Part shown: positions 8,883 to 17,738 of the stretch, one piece after another | Position numbering within the stretch: position 1 is the first letter of the stretch | Layout: each line of letters begins with the position of its first letter | DNA from: Ignavibacteria bacterium RIFOXYB12_FULL_35_14 | GTDB lineage: Bacteria; Bacteroidota; Ignavibacteria; Ignavibacteriales; Ignavibacteriaceae | Reading direction: 5' to 3' | Assembly (NCBI GenBank): GCA_001803045.1 | Contig: MHAR01000018.1 | Coordinates: forward strand, 62,001-126,000 | DNA: 64,000 nt | Notes under the pieces: model-generated | Databases searched by the model: none | What the model saw: only the letters and a program-made list of their open reading frames with translations | What the model was told of the DNA's origin: nothing | Made by a program: the position numbers and the translations under genes

Positions 8883-9782
8883 ATGACTGGTTTAACATTC
8901 GACATACACAGATTTTCGTTAAACGATGGATCGGGAATACGAACAACGGTCTTTCTAAAAGAATGTTATTTAAAATGCGAGTGGTGTCATAACCCGGAAT
9001 CCCAATCCTTCAAACCGCAGCTTTCCTTTAATTCCGAAAAATGTATTCATTGTTTTGAGTGCGTAAAAGTATGCCTGACCAGTGCACATAAAATCAAAGA
9101 TAACAAACATTACGTTGATTGGAATCTTTGTAATGTTACTGGTAAATGCGTGGATGCTTGTTCATCCGGCGCGTTAAAAATTATCGGGGCAAATACAGAT
9201 GTTCAGTTTATTATTTCAGAAGTGATTAGAGATAAAGCATATTACGATAAAACCGGAGGCGGTTTAACTATTTCAGGCGGAGAGCCTTTGGCTCAATTCG
9301 AATTTACAAAAGAATTGTTGATCGAAGCGAAGCAACATGGTTTGCACACAATAGTTGATACTTGCGGTTTTGCAGAGCCTGATCAGTTTAGAGAAATTCT
9401 TCCTTATGTTGATTTATTCTTATTTGATTACAAAGTGACTGACGATGCAAAGCATAAGCAGTACACCGGTGTGAGTAATAAAAAAATTCTTGAGAATCTT
9501 AACTTCCTTTATAATCATGGTGCGTCAATTATTTTGAGATGCCCATTAATTCCCGGAATTAACGATGATGAGTTTCACCTTGAGGGAATTAAAAATATTA
9601 TTAAAAAATATCCCTTGCTCAAATCTGTTGAAATAATGCCTTATCACAACATGGGAAGAGATAAAGCCGGAAGAATCGGCATGGAATATAAAATGTCCGA
9701 TGTAAGAAATGCTGAAGTACGTGATAAACAACGTTGGATGAAGTATTTTTCAACCAATAATTGTAATGTCATTTGTAATTAA
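8883..9782 (+). CDS. Glycyl-radical enzyme activating enzyme (radical SAM)
   Basis: Installs the glycyl radical on the enzyme encoded just upstream, using S-adenosylmethionine and a [4Fe-4S] cluster. Radical-SAM cysteines C28, C32 and C35 sit in ECYLKCEWCHNP. An inserted ferredoxin-like domain follows (CIHCFECVKVC and a second Cys set, CNVTGKCVDAC), a feature of activases for the dehydratase-type glycyl radical enzymes and absent from classic PflA. SAM-binding GGE motif is ISGGEPLAQFEF. 299 residues, normal. The 3-base gap to the radical enzyme gene indicates cotranscription and a dedicated pair. Confidence 0.92.
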   Translation: MTGLTFDIHRFSLNDGSGIRTTVFLKECYLKCEWCHNPESQSFKPQLSFNSEKCIHCFECVKVCLTSAHKIKDNKHYVDWNLCNVTGKCVDACSSGALKIIGANTDVQFIISEVIRDKAYYDKTGGGLTISGGEPLAQFEFTKELLIEAKQHGLHTIVDTCGFAEPDQFREILPYVDLFLFDYKVTDDAKHKQYTGVSNKKILENLNFLYNHGASIILRCPLIPGINDDEFHLEGIKNIIKKYPLLKSVEIMPYHNMGRDKAGRIGMEYKMSDVRNAEVRDKQRWMKYFSTNNCNVICN

Positions 9783-9817
9783 ATTTGATACTGCAAAATC
9801 ATTTCGTTTGGGAAAAA

Positions 9818-10804
9818 ATGACGACAGTATTTTCTAATTCGGTCTACATTTGTGCACTGATTATTTTCACAAGCTCCACTCTACATGCTCAAACCACCAA
9901 TTTAATAACCAATGAAAAATCGCAACTAATAAAACTATTTGATGGCGGATTTTTTACCGAAGGACCTGCGTACGGAAGCGATGGTAATTTTTATTTCAGC
10001 GATATAACTTTTACTGTCGAAACCAATATGCAAGCGGGAATTATTTGGAAGCATGAATTGCAGAGTGGAAAAACTTTTGTTTACAGATCACCGAGTGGAA
10101 TGGCGAACGGAATAGAATTCGACAAATTTAACAATATGATTGTATGTGAAGGATCCGATCACGGCGGCAGAAAAATCACCAGCACAGATTTGACTACTGG
10201 GAAGAGCAAAATACTTACAGCTTTATTTAACGGAGCTCCGTACAATTCCCCTAATGATCTAGTAATAGATAGCAAGAATAGGATTTATTTTACAGACCCT
10301 CGCTATTCTGGGTATGAGAAAATTGAGCAGCCATGCTTTGGAGTTTATAGATTGGATCAAGATGGAAGCGTAACATTAATTATAGATGAAATTGCTATGC
10401 CAAATGGTATTGCGTTATCACCAGCAGCGGACAGATTATACATAGGCTGTAATTATGAAGGAAATTTGGAAAGGGGCATAAAACCTCAGACAGATATTTT
10501 TATTTTTAATCTTGATGAAAATGGTCTTGCTTCAAATGGCAAAATATTTATTGACTATCCAGATGAATTCGGACCAGATGGAATGACTGTCGATAAAGAA
10601 GGAAATTTATATGTAGCGCTGAGAGATGAATCAAATCCGAGTATCTATATTTATGATTTGGATTCAAGGCTGATTGAGAAAATATCTTTACCAGAAGTTC
10701 CAAGTAATGTTACATTTGGTAAGGGAAAGGAAAAGAATAACATATTCATGACCGCAGGAGGAAGTCTTTACAAAATAACAGTATTATCAGAAGGAAATAA
10801 CTGA
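9818..10804 (+). CDS. SMP-30/gluconolactonase-like secreted beta-propeller hydrolase
   Basis: Six-bladed propeller of the SGL/LRE family, predicted to hydrolyse sugar lactones or related esters. A Sec signal peptide precedes AQTTN, so the protein is exported. The ATG at 9818 starts a compact signal peptide; a TTG at 9785 would add eleven odd residues and is rejected. Recognisable segments are FFTEGPAYG, NSPNDLVIDSKNRIYFTDPRY and IAMPNGIALSP, where the Glu, Asn and Asp ligands of the divalent metal reside. 328 residues, normal for exported members. It follows the activase gene directly and may prepare or recycle a lactone for the pathway. Confidence 0.8.
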   Translation: MTTVFSNSVYICALIIFTSSTLHAQTTNLITNEKSQLIKLFDGGFFTEGPAYGSDGNFYFSDITFTVETNMQAGIIWKHELQSGKTFVYRSPSGMANGIEFDKFNNMIVCEGSDHGGRKITSTDLTTGKSKILTALFNGAPYNSPNDLVIDSKNRIYFTDPRYSGYEKIEQPCFGVYRLDQDGSVTLIIDEIAMPNGIALSPAADRLYIGCNYEGNLERGIKPQTDIFIFNLDENGLASNGKIFIDYPDEFGPDGMTVDKEGNLYVALRDESNPSIYIYDLDSRLIEKISLPEVPSNVTFGKGKEKNNIFMTAGGSLYKITVLSEGNN

Positions 10805-10816
10805 AGAACGATTTTT

Positions 10817-11812
10817 ATGGAAAGTAAGATTAAACTAGGAATAATAGGCACAGGCTTAGCAGCAAAAAATCTTCACTTGCCAGCACTGAGAAAACTTGAA
10901 GATAAGTTTGAAATTACCGCAGTTTGCAATCATACAGAAGCGAAAGCAGTTGAGTTCTCGAAATTGGTAGGAGATGTTAGATACTATCTTAATTATAAGG
11001 ATATTTTGGCTGATGAAAATGTTGATGCAGTAGATATCACGCTTCCTATTGATCTTAATTACAAAGTTACTGTTGAAGCGTTAAAATCAGGCAAACATGT
11101 TTTTCTTGAAAAACCTCTTGCAGCGTCACTGATAGAAGCGAAAAAAATGCTCTCACTGAAAAGAAAGTATCACTAGGTGATGCTGCTTGCCGAGAATTTT
11201 AACTATAGAAAGGTTTATAATTCAGTTAAAGATTTGTTAAAACAAAAATCCATCGGGAAAGTCTATGCAGCCCAGTGGAATGTTTTTTATCTAGTTACTT
11301 CAGACAAAGATTACGGCGCAACAAAGTGGAGACAACAACACAAATATGCCGGCGGTTTCATGCTTGACGCAGGCGTTCATAATATTGCGGCTTTGCGAAT
11401 GTTGTTTGGTGAGGTTAAGTCAGTTGCTGCTTTTACAGATAGTATTAACCCATCAATTGGCAAACCTGATACGATGAGTGTCCAAATGATTTTTAATTCA
11501 GGTATAAAAGTTATTTATAATTTATTCTTTACAGTTAAGCATCACTGGGAGAATAAGTTTCTCATATTTGGAAGCAAGGGCACCATAGAAGCAAATGACG
11601 ACAAAATATCTTTGAAACTGAAAGATGAAAACCCTGAGATCATTGATTGTTCCGATGATGGAGGTTATACTGACGAGTTTCTTGATTTCTATTATGCAAT
11701 AAAAAAGAAAACAAAAGTCAGTTACTCTTTCTATGATGGCTATGAAGATATGAGGGTTGTCTTTGCAGCTTTAAAGTCAGCGGACACAAATAAGGTCGTA
11801 CACCTCGAATAA
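10817..11812 (+). pseudogene. Gfo/Idh/MocA oxidoreductase interrupted by in-frame TAG
   Basis: NAD(P)-dependent sugar/inositol dehydrogenase family. The Rossmann half (LGIIGTGLAAKNLHLPAL, then the catalytic-lysine motif FLEKPLA) ends at TAG 11174-11176; reading straight through in the same frame continues with VMLLAENFNYR, WRQQHKYAGGFMLDAGVHNI and the rest of a normal C-terminal domain. Together the two parts are 331 codons plus stop, the family's usual size. So a single nonsense codon splits an otherwise intact gene; GTG/ATG codons follow immediately (11177, 11180), and reinitiation could make two half-proteins. It could be a real mutation, a strain variant, a sequencing error or a recoded codon; no other genes here show readable internal TAGs. 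Confidence 0.8.
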
Positions 11813-11823
11813 ATTATCGCCAT

Positions 11824-14043
11824 ATGACAGTATTTACTAAAACATTGGCTGCAGTCCTACTATTTCCTGTTTTGGTTTTGTCTCAACCATCAGAAGATAC
11901 TGGAAATATTTCTTTAACAACTTTCGTGAATCCTTTCATCGGCACAGCGAATGGTGGAAATACATTTCCCGGAGCAGTAGTTCCTTGGGGTATGGTTTCT
12001 GTCAGCCCGCATAATTCATTAATCGCACCATCAGGCTATCTTTATGGGGCGAGAGATTTTTATGGATTCGGGATGGTTCATTTAAGTGGAACAGGCTGTG
12101 CTGAGCTTGGAAGTGTTTTAATTACCATAACTGATGATGGTTCACCAATCAAACCGGAGGATTATAAAAATAATTTTTCATCTGAGGAAGCCACGCCAGG
12201 TTACTATTCACTGATATTAGATGATCAGAAAGTAAAAATTGAAGCTGCCGCAACAGAACGATCGGGCATTTTGAAGTTTACTTCGTTTCATAAATCAAAT
12301 AAGCAATTGATAATTGATGCCGGGAGAAGTCTTGGAATTTTTGGCGGTGGAAAAATTAAAGTTGTATCGACTAATGAAGTTGAGGGCTATAACGTCAGCG
12401 GCGGATTTTGCGGTGAAGCGAACAGAGAAGAAGTTTATTTCGTTGCAAAGTTCAGTAAAAATTTTAATCATCATAGTTTTTGGATTGGTGAAAACATTTT
12501 TGATTCGATTCAGGCGCAAGTGATTGATTCTTCCATTGGAGCATTACTTAGTTATGAGTTTGATGAAGACGAACAGCTTCTTGTCAAAGTTGGGATATCC
12601 TATGTTAGCATTGAAAACGCAAGATTAAATCTTGATACCGAAATTCCAGATTGGGATTTTGATCGAATAAAACTTTTAGCCCAACGAAAATGGGAAGATG
12701 AGTTAAGCCGTATACGAATTGATGATGATAATCAGGATAACAAAACCAAATTCTATTCGGCGCTTTATCATATGCTTATTCATCCAAATATCATCAGCGA
12801 TGTGAATGGTGAATATCCGCTAATGGGAAGAAATGGAATTGGAAAATATTCCAATCGAAAACGCTACTCGGTTTTTTCGTTGTGGGATACTTATCGTACG
12901 TTACATCCTTTTTACAATTTAGTTTTTCCTGAAGTTCAATCAGAGATCATACAAACGATGATCGATATGTATAAAGAATCCGGCTATTTACCTAAATGGG
13001 AGTTAGCCGGAAACGAAACTTATATGATGGTTGGCGATCCGGCATCAATAGTTATTGCAGATAGTTACATAAAAGGCATAACCGACTTTGATGCTGAGAC
13101 AGCTTTTAATGCTGTGTTAAAGCCAATGTTGCTTAAGGAAAATGAAAAAGCTCCGCCAATCCGTGCAGGCTATCATGAATTGCTGCAATACGGCTACATT
13201 CCTTTTGAACAGGATTGGAATGATGATTGGTGGGTTTGGGGACCTGTATCAACTACACTTGAATATTGTCTTAGCGATTTTGCAATTTCAAGTATGGCTG
13301 ACAAACTTGGCCGAAGAGAATTAACCGACGAATTCTATTCACGTTCTTTATTTTATAAAAATCTATATGATCCGGTAACGAAGTTTATGCGTCCTAAATT
13401 AATGAATGGAAAATGGCTTGAACCATTCGATTCACTTGCAACAGAAGGTTCAGGTGATTGGGTTGGTTCAGGCGGGCCTGGATATGTTGAAGGTAATGCG
13501 TGGAACTATACGTGGTTTGTTCCGCATGATATTCCAGGGTTGATAGATTTATTTGGCGGAGAAACACCATTCAGCGAAAAGCTTTATCAATCATTTAAAA
13601 ATGGTCAATTCACAATTAACAATGAACCTGATATTGCTTATCCATATTTATTTAATTATGTGAGGGGCAGTGAATTTAGAACCAGAGAATTGGTTCAAGA
13701 TATTCTGAAAAAGGATTTCGGTACAGATCATCGCGGGCTGCCGGGTAATGACGATTGCGGAACAATATCGGGCTGGTTTGTTTTCTCTGCACTTGGATTC
13801 TATCCTGATTGTCCCGCCTCTGAATTTTATCAGTTAGCTTATCCATTGTTCGATAAAGTTACAATTTCACTTGATCAAAATTATTTTCAAGGCAGTGAGC
13901 TAGTTATTCAAAGAACATCTGTTTCCCAAAATTTACCTGATAAGATTAAGATTTATTTTAACGGCGGTTTGATTGAGGATTATCGATTTGATCACAGACT
14001 ATTAGTCAATGGAGGTATTTTGTCTTTTGAAAAAGCTGACTGA
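11824..14043 (+). CDS. GH92 family alpha-mannosidase, secreted
   Basis: Glycoside hydrolase family 92, calcium-dependent exo-acting alpha-mannosidases that trim mannans or N-glycans. A hydrophobic signal peptide at residues 1-20 indicates export. N-terminal FVNPFIGTANGGNTFPGA and SVSPHN are family signatures; the proposed general acid is E556 in GYVEGNAWNY, and the base pair of aspartates is D643/D644 in LPGNDDCGTISGW, followed by ALGFYPDCPA. 739 residues, full length. It suggests that the cluster's substrate includes mannose-containing glycans. It lies 11 bases after the broken oxidoreductase gene, in the same direction. Confidence 0.92.
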   Translation: MTVFTKTLAAVLLFPVLVLSQPSEDTGNISLTTFVNPFIGTANGGNTFPGAVVPWGMVSVSPHNSLIAPSGYLYGARDFYGFGMVHLSGTGCAELGSVLITITDDGSPIKPEDYKNNFSSEEATPGYYSLILDDQKVKIEAAATERSGILKFTSFHKSNKQLIIDAGRSLGIFGGGKIKVVSTNEVEGYNVSGGFCGEANREEVYFVAKFSKNFNHHSFWIGENIFDSIQAQVIDSSIGALLSYEFDEDEQLLVKVGISYVSIENARLNLDTEIPDWDFDRIKLLAQRKWEDELSRIRIDDDNQDNKTKFYSALYHMLIHPNIISDVNGEYPLMGRNGIGKYSNRKRYSVFSLWDTYRTLHPFYNLVFPEVQSEIIQTMIDMYKESGYLPKWELAGNETYMMVGDPASIVIADSYIKGITDFDAETAFNAVLKPMLLKENEKAPPIRAGYHELLQYGYIPFEQDWNDDWWVWGPVSTTLEYCLSDFAISSMADKLGRRELTDEFYSRSLFYKNLYDPVTKFMRPKLMNGKWLEPFDSLATEGSGDWVGSGGPGYVEGNAWNYTWFVPHDIPGLIDLFGGETPFSEKLYQSFKNGQFTINNEPDIAYPYLFNYVRGSEFRTRELVQDILKKDFGTDHRGLPGNDDCGTISGWFVFSALGFYPDCPASEFYQLAYPLFDKVTISLDQNYFQGSELVIQRTSVSQNLPDKIKIYFNGGLIEDYRFDHRLLVNGGILSFEKAD

Positions 14044-14118
14044 CGATGTATAAGTTTTGAATAATCTATATCTTTTAGAAGAAAATTAATCATCACCTAA
14101 TAAATTGGATAAGCTAAA

Positions 14119-15264
14119 ATGAAACCATTTCAATTTTTAATATTTCTTTCGCTGATTTCATGTTCAGTCGAAGAAAAAAAAGCTAATGTTTCTATTGTTG
14201 AATTATTTCCAAATCTTACTTTTAAACAAGCAGTCGATATCCAGACACCTAAAGATGCTACTAATCGATTGTTCGTGCTATCCCAGCCGGGTATTATTTA
14301 TGTGTTTGATAACAAACCAGAGGTAAATGTCAAACAGGTATTTCTTGATATCAGAAAAAAAGTTCTCAGCGGTGGGGAAATGGGATTGTTAGGATTAGCA
14401 TTTCATCACGATTATAAGCGCAATGGCAGCTTTTATGTTGATTACACAACAGACAATCCAAGAAGAACAGTGATCTCCAAATTTCAAGTATCAAAGGATA
14501 ATCCCAGCAAGGCTGATCCAAAAAGTGAAGAAATTTTATTGGAAGTAAATCAACCGTATGAAAATCATAACGGTGGTCAAATTACATTTGGACCGGATGG
14601 ATATTTATATATATCACTGGGAGATGGTGGAGCTGCAGGAGATCCATTAAATTCAGGGCAAAATCTTAAAACTCTGCTCGGAAGCATTTTAAGAATCGAT
14701 GTAAATAAAAAATCAACTGGTAAGAATTATTCCATTCCTAATGATAATCCTTTCAAGAATAACAATATGAATTATCGAGAAGAAATTTTTGCATATGGAT
14801 TAAGAAATGTCTGGCGATTTAGCTTCGATAAAAATAATACGCTATGGGCTGGTGATGTAGGACAGAACGCATGGGAAGAGATAGATATAATCCAAAAAGG
14901 GGAAAACTATGGCTGGCGAATAATGGAAGGATTGCATTGCTTTAATCCAAATAATAACTGCGATACAACGGGTTTAGTGCTTCCGATCTGGGAATATGGG
15001 CATGACGTATCAGGCGGCTTTTCAATTACAGGTGGATTTGTATACTCCGGTCAATCAGCTCCGGCATTAAAGGATAAATATATCTATGCAGATTATGTGG
15101 TTGGAAAAATATGGGTATTAGAATACAAGAATGGTAAAGTCGTAAATAAACTTCTTAAGGATACTGATTTTGCAATATCGACATTTGGTGTGGATGAGAA
15201 TAAAGAGTTGTACTTCGCAGATTATAGGAGAGAGGGGAAGTTGTATAAATTTGTTATGAGTTAG
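14119..15264 (+). CDS. PQQ-dependent sugar dehydrogenase (glucose/sorbosone dehydrogenase) lipoprotein
   Basis: Six-bladed propeller of the GSDH family, typically a quinoprotein oxidising aldoses at the cell surface. Signal peptide ends with lipobox LISC, so the mature protein is probably lipid-anchored at about Cys15. Family segments include GGEMGLLGLAFH, NHNGGQITFGPDGYLYISLGDGG, GLRNVWRFSFD, WAGDVGQNAWEEID and FIYADY-like sequence near the C-terminus. 381 residues, normal. Last gene of the sugar cluster; 75 bases separate it from the mannosidase gene, so it may have its own promoter. Whether the cell makes PQQ cannot be told from this window. Confidence 0.85.
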   Translation: MKPFQFLIFLSLISCSVEEKKANVSIVELFPNLTFKQAVDIQTPKDATNRLFVLSQPGIIYVFDNKPEVNVKQVFLDIRKKVLSGGEMGLLGLAFHHDYKRNGSFYVDYTTDNPRRTVISKFQVSKDNPSKADPKSEEILLEVNQPYENHNGGQITFGPDGYLYISLGDGGAAGDPLNSGQNLKTLLGSILRIDVNKKSTGKNYSIPNDNPFKNNNMNYREEIFAYGLRNVWRFSFDKNNTLWAGDVGQNAWEEIDIIQKGENYGWRIMEGLHCFNPNNNCDTTGLVLPIWEYGHDVSGGFSITGGFVYSGQSAPALKDKYIYADYVVGKIWVLEYKNGKVVNKLLKDTDFAISTFGVDENKELYFADYRREGKLYKFVMS

Positions 15265-15552
15265 ATTTTTTAGGGTTTCTTTGAATCAATTAAAAAATAA
15301 TCCTGAGAACTCGTAAAATGATTCTAATAAATTAGCCTAGAACCATTTGGGTGACCCGAGTAGCTGAAATAATCTATGGTTGAGCATGAGGTAAGGTTTA
15401 CCAATAAGCCAAGGCAGAGGGACATGAACAAAAGATATTTAATAATGAGCAATCTGGCTTTTATTTTTTTCAATAGTTATCCATTTGTTATCATTCTAAA
15501 ATTGAGCTTTAAAATAAAAAAACCCAGCCAAGCGCTGGGATTTTTTCTTTTG
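15265..15552. other. Non-coding stretch between the sugar dehydrogenase gene and tRNA-fMet
   Basis: No gene found. A potential reading frame beginning at 15424 runs straight through the tRNA terminator and has no supporting ribosome-binding site, so it is not accepted. The only clear element is the hairpin listed at 15514-15547. Confidence 0.5.
15514..15547 (-). terminator. Rho-independent terminator downstream of tRNA-fMet
   Basis: Perfect 6-bp stem CCCAGC/GCTGGG (15523-15528 with 15534-15539) and a 5-base loop. It is flanked by an A-run on one side and a T-run on the other, so it can work in both directions. It lies just beyond the 3' end of the minus-strand tRNA gene. Confidence 0.8.
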
Positions 15553-15621
<69 letters not shown>

Positions 15622-15625
<4 letters not shown>

Positions 15626-15722
15626 ATATAATTTTATTTTTTAAGAACCTTCGGGTTATGAGTCTGCCTTCATTTTATTCCGGCGAGATAAACCCGACTC
15701 GCTTTCAATTGCTCCACTTTAT
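15622..15722. repeat. tRNA-fMet-derived degenerate repeat, copy 1
   Basis: 101-base unit beginning at the 5' edge of the tRNA gene. It holds AACCTTCGGGTTATGAG (identical to the anticodon region of the tRNA on this strand), then a ~28-base insertion, then CCCGAC and CAATTGCTCCAC, which match the D-arm and 5' acceptor side. The T-arm half is missing, so it cannot be a functional tRNA. Copy 2 lies 171 bases further on. Confidence 0.75.
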
Positions 15723-15792
15723 CCGGCAATGAAATACTAGTTTCGTTGACGGATCTATCTCGTCAATAGAATAATGATTTCATTGATGGACT

Positions 15793-15893
15793 CGCAATAT
15801 AATTTTATTTTTTAAGAACCTTCGGATTATGAGTCTGCCTTCATTTTATTCCGGCGAGACAGGCCCGACTCGTAACCAATTACTTCACTTTAT
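15793..15893. repeat. tRNA-fMet-derived degenerate repeat, copy 2
   Basis: Same unit as 15622-15722 at an offset of 171 bases. The first ~67 bases differ at only two positions; the D-arm-like part is more diverged (CAATTACTTCAC instead of CAATTGCTCCAC). Again it lacks the T-arm and carries the same inserted stretch inside the anticodon arm. Confidence 0.75.
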
Positions 15894-15945
15894 TCCGCTT
15901 TAGCGGGACCCGCAATGTAATTTGGGTAGCAAATATACTCATTAT

Positions 15946-15980
15946 GTGCTGGGTTGTCAAACCAGCACCATTGGGCTGGT
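15946..15980 (-). other. Two overlapping alternative hairpins 3' of the small ferritin-like gene
   Basis: Stem A pairs GTGCTGG (15946-15952) with CCAGCAC (15962-15968), loop 9. Stem B pairs ACCAGC (15961-15966) with GCTGGT (15975-15980), loop 8. They share 15962-15966, so only one can form at a time. No strong T-run follows on either strand, so this is at best a weak terminator or processing structure. Confidence 0.4.
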
Positions 15981-16012
15981 ATTGGTCAAATCGGTGGAAA
16001 AATTGTAGCAAC

Positions 16013-16279
16013 TTATACGTTGAAATTAAAACTCGAAATTATACCATCAATACTTTGCGAGTGAACATGCAGCTCATTAAGCTTTTGAATAATACTTAGG
16101 ATACTCTTCCTTTTTTCTTCAACGAGGTCGGTTAAAAAGGTTCTAACTTCCGGAAAAGTACACTCGGCAAGAATTCCCTCATAAAAACGTACCATAGAGG
16201 CTTCTTTACGCAGGGCTTCATTAAGCATCGCGCATGTATTTCTGCAGGCATGCTGGCAATCTACTTTTATCTGTGTCAT
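16013..16279 (-). CDS. Small Cys-rich N-terminus protein, ferritin/rubrerythrin-like half domain
   Basis: 88 residues. Cysteines cluster at the N-terminus (CQHACRNTC) and one more lies at mid-protein. The segment EALRKEASMVRFYEGIL followed by PEVRTFLTDLVEEKRKSI resembles one helical pair of the rubrerythrin/ferritin-like fold, but a full four-helix domain with both carboxylate sets is not present, so it would have to dimerise. It is the last gene of the minus-strand korDABC run, 50 bases after korC, and could protect or feed the oxygen-sensitive oxidoreductase; that role is inference. Function unknown. Confidence 0.55.
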   Translation of the reverse strand: MTQIKVDCQHACRNTCAMLNEALRKEASMVRFYEGILAECTFPEVRTFLTDLVEEKRKSILSIIQKLNELHVHSQSIDGIISSFNFNV

Positions 16280-16329
16280 ATTGCGCCTCTTTTATTTTCT
16301 CTCTTAGAGTTTTACGTGTTTAATATTTA

Positions 16330-16893
16330 TTAAACTGTCACTTTAACAGGCGACTTTGCAAAATGTTTTCCGATTTCAAGCGCTTGTTCATTTACAGGAA
16401 TCATGTGATGATGTCTCTCAGGTAAAACTTTTTTCAAAGCAGAAAGTACGTTCTCAATTTTTACGATTGGTTTTTTCTCAAGGAAAGCACCGAGTATAAT
16501 CATATTAGCAACTTGTTTCTTGTTTAATTTTTGTGCTTTCTCCATCGCCGGAACCCGCAGGCACTCAATGTCTGTTCTGGTCGGTAGATTAATAATACTT
16601 GACTCTTCATAGATTAATAAACCGCCGGGTTTAACTGTAAATTCAAACTTATCCAACGAGGGTTGATTGAGCACAATTGCCGAATCAAATTTCGATACAA
16701 TAGGAGAGCTAATTCTTGAAGTTGAAACTATAACAATACAGTTTGCAGTACCACCGCGCATTTCGGGTCCGTATGAAGGCATCCAGCTTACTTCTTTATT
16801 TTCTATCATTGCAGAGTAAGCAAGAATTTGGCCCATTGAGAGAATGCCTTGTCCTCCGAATCCTGCAAAAATTATTTCTTGAGCTTTTTCCAT
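16330..16893 (-). CDS. korC: 2-oxoacid:ferredoxin oxidoreductase gamma subunit
   Basis: Gamma subunit of the four-subunit 2-oxoacid:ferredoxin oxidoreductase, most likely 2-oxoglutarate specific. FAGFGGQGILSMGQ at the N-terminus and SYGPEMRGGTANC are family signatures. 187 residues, normal. It is separated by about 40 bases from korB, in the order delta-alpha-beta-gamma. The enzyme interconverts 2-oxoglutarate and succinyl-CoA with reduced ferredoxin, either oxidatively or in the reductive TCA direction. Specificity for 2-oxoglutarate over pyruvate or branched-chain oxoacids is inferred, not proven. Confidence 0.88.
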   Translation of the reverse strand: MEKAQEIIFAGFGGQGILSMGQILAYSAMIENKEVSWMPSYGPEMRGGTANCIVIVSTSRISSPIVSKFDSAIVLNQPSLDKFEFTVKPGGLLIYEESSIINLPTRTDIECLRVPAMEKAQKLNKKQVANMIILGAFLEKKPIVKIENVLSALKKVLPERHHHMIPVNEQALEIGKHFAKSPVKVTV

Positions 16894-16932
16894 TTCGTTT
16901 ACCTTAATTACTAACAGCGCTTGAAAAAATAA

Positions 16933-17727
16933 TTAGTTTGGATTTTCCTTTGTTACCTTTGATTCTTCCTTAGGTATCTTTAAATCTCCTAAAGGATAAA
17001 TCGGAAACATGTGCTCTTCAATCCACTTCATTGATTCTAAAGGAGTCATTTTCCAGCCCGAAGGACAATTAGAAACAACTTCAATAAAACACGTTCCTTT
17101 TTTCTCCTTCTGATATTCAAAAGATTTTGTAATGGCTTTCTTTAATTTTCTTATTGCATTTGAAGTATGAATTGAATGTCTGCTCACATAATAAGCTCCG
17201 GGTAATTGCGCTAACATGTCAGTAATTTTAAGCGGATTGCCTATGGCTGCTGCTTCTCTTCCATAAGGACTTGTGGATGTAACCTGTCCTATTAATGTGG
17301 TTGGAGCCATTTGGCCGCCGGTCATACCGTATATCGCATTGTTTATAAAGATCATTAAAATATTTTCACCGCGATTAACTGTATGAATTGTTTCTGAAGT
17401 GCCGATTGCTGCAAGGTCGCCATCACCTTGATAAGAAAACACATATCTATCTGGAAGAACTCGTTTAATTCCAGTAGCAACGGCTGAAGCTCTTCCATGT
17501 GCAGCTTCCTGCATATCAATATTCATATAATTGTATGCAAATACCGAGCAGCCAACTGGTGCAACACCAATTGTTTTATCTTGAATATTTAATTCCTCCA
17601 CAACTTCCATAAGAATTTTATTAACAATTCCGTGTCCACAGCCAGGACAATAGTGCATTGGCATATCTGTTAATGTAGATGGTTTACAATATACTACTTC
17701 AAATTCTTCTGGGATTTTATTTTCCAT
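16933..17727 (-). CDS. korB: 2-oxoacid:ferredoxin oxidoreductase beta subunit (TPP-binding)
   Basis: Thiamine-diphosphate-binding subunit. MHYCPGCGHGIVNK carries conserved Cys residues, and GDGDLAAIG followed by INNAIYGMTGGQMAPTT is the TPP/Mg2+ motif (GDG...NN). 264 residues, normal for the beta subunit of KorAB-type enzymes. The gene begins 11 bases after korA, so translation of the two is likely balanced. The TGGQ-SPTT-type sequence is also found in VorB/PorB, so substrate assignment rests on the set as a whole. Confidence 0.9.
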   Translation of the reverse strand: MENKIPEEFEVVYCKPSTLTDMPMHYCPGCGHGIVNKILMEVVEELNIQDKTIGVAPVGCSVFAYNYMNIDMQEAAHGRASAVATGIKRVLPDRYVFSYQGDGDLAAIGTSETIHTVNRGENILMIFINNAIYGMTGGQMAPTTLIGQVTSTSPYGREAAAIGNPLKITDMLAQLPGAYYVSRHSIHTSNAIRKLKKAITKSFEYQKEKKGTCFIEVVSNCPSGWKMTPLESMKWIEEHMFPIYPLGDLKIPKEESKVTKENPN

Positions 17728-17738
17728 CTTAAATTCCT

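Larger units (their letters stand above)
15626..16012. other. 387-bp gene-free spacer holding pseudo-tRNA repeats and overlapping hairpins
   Basis: No protein gene is visible on either strand. The stretch contains the two tRNA-derived units, an inverted repeat between them (AATGAAAT near 15728 and ATTTCATT near 15776), a short palindrome CCGCTTTAGCGG near 15895, and two mutually exclusive hairpins at 15946-15968 and 15961-15980 just past the 3' end of the minus-strand small gene. Confidence 0.6.
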
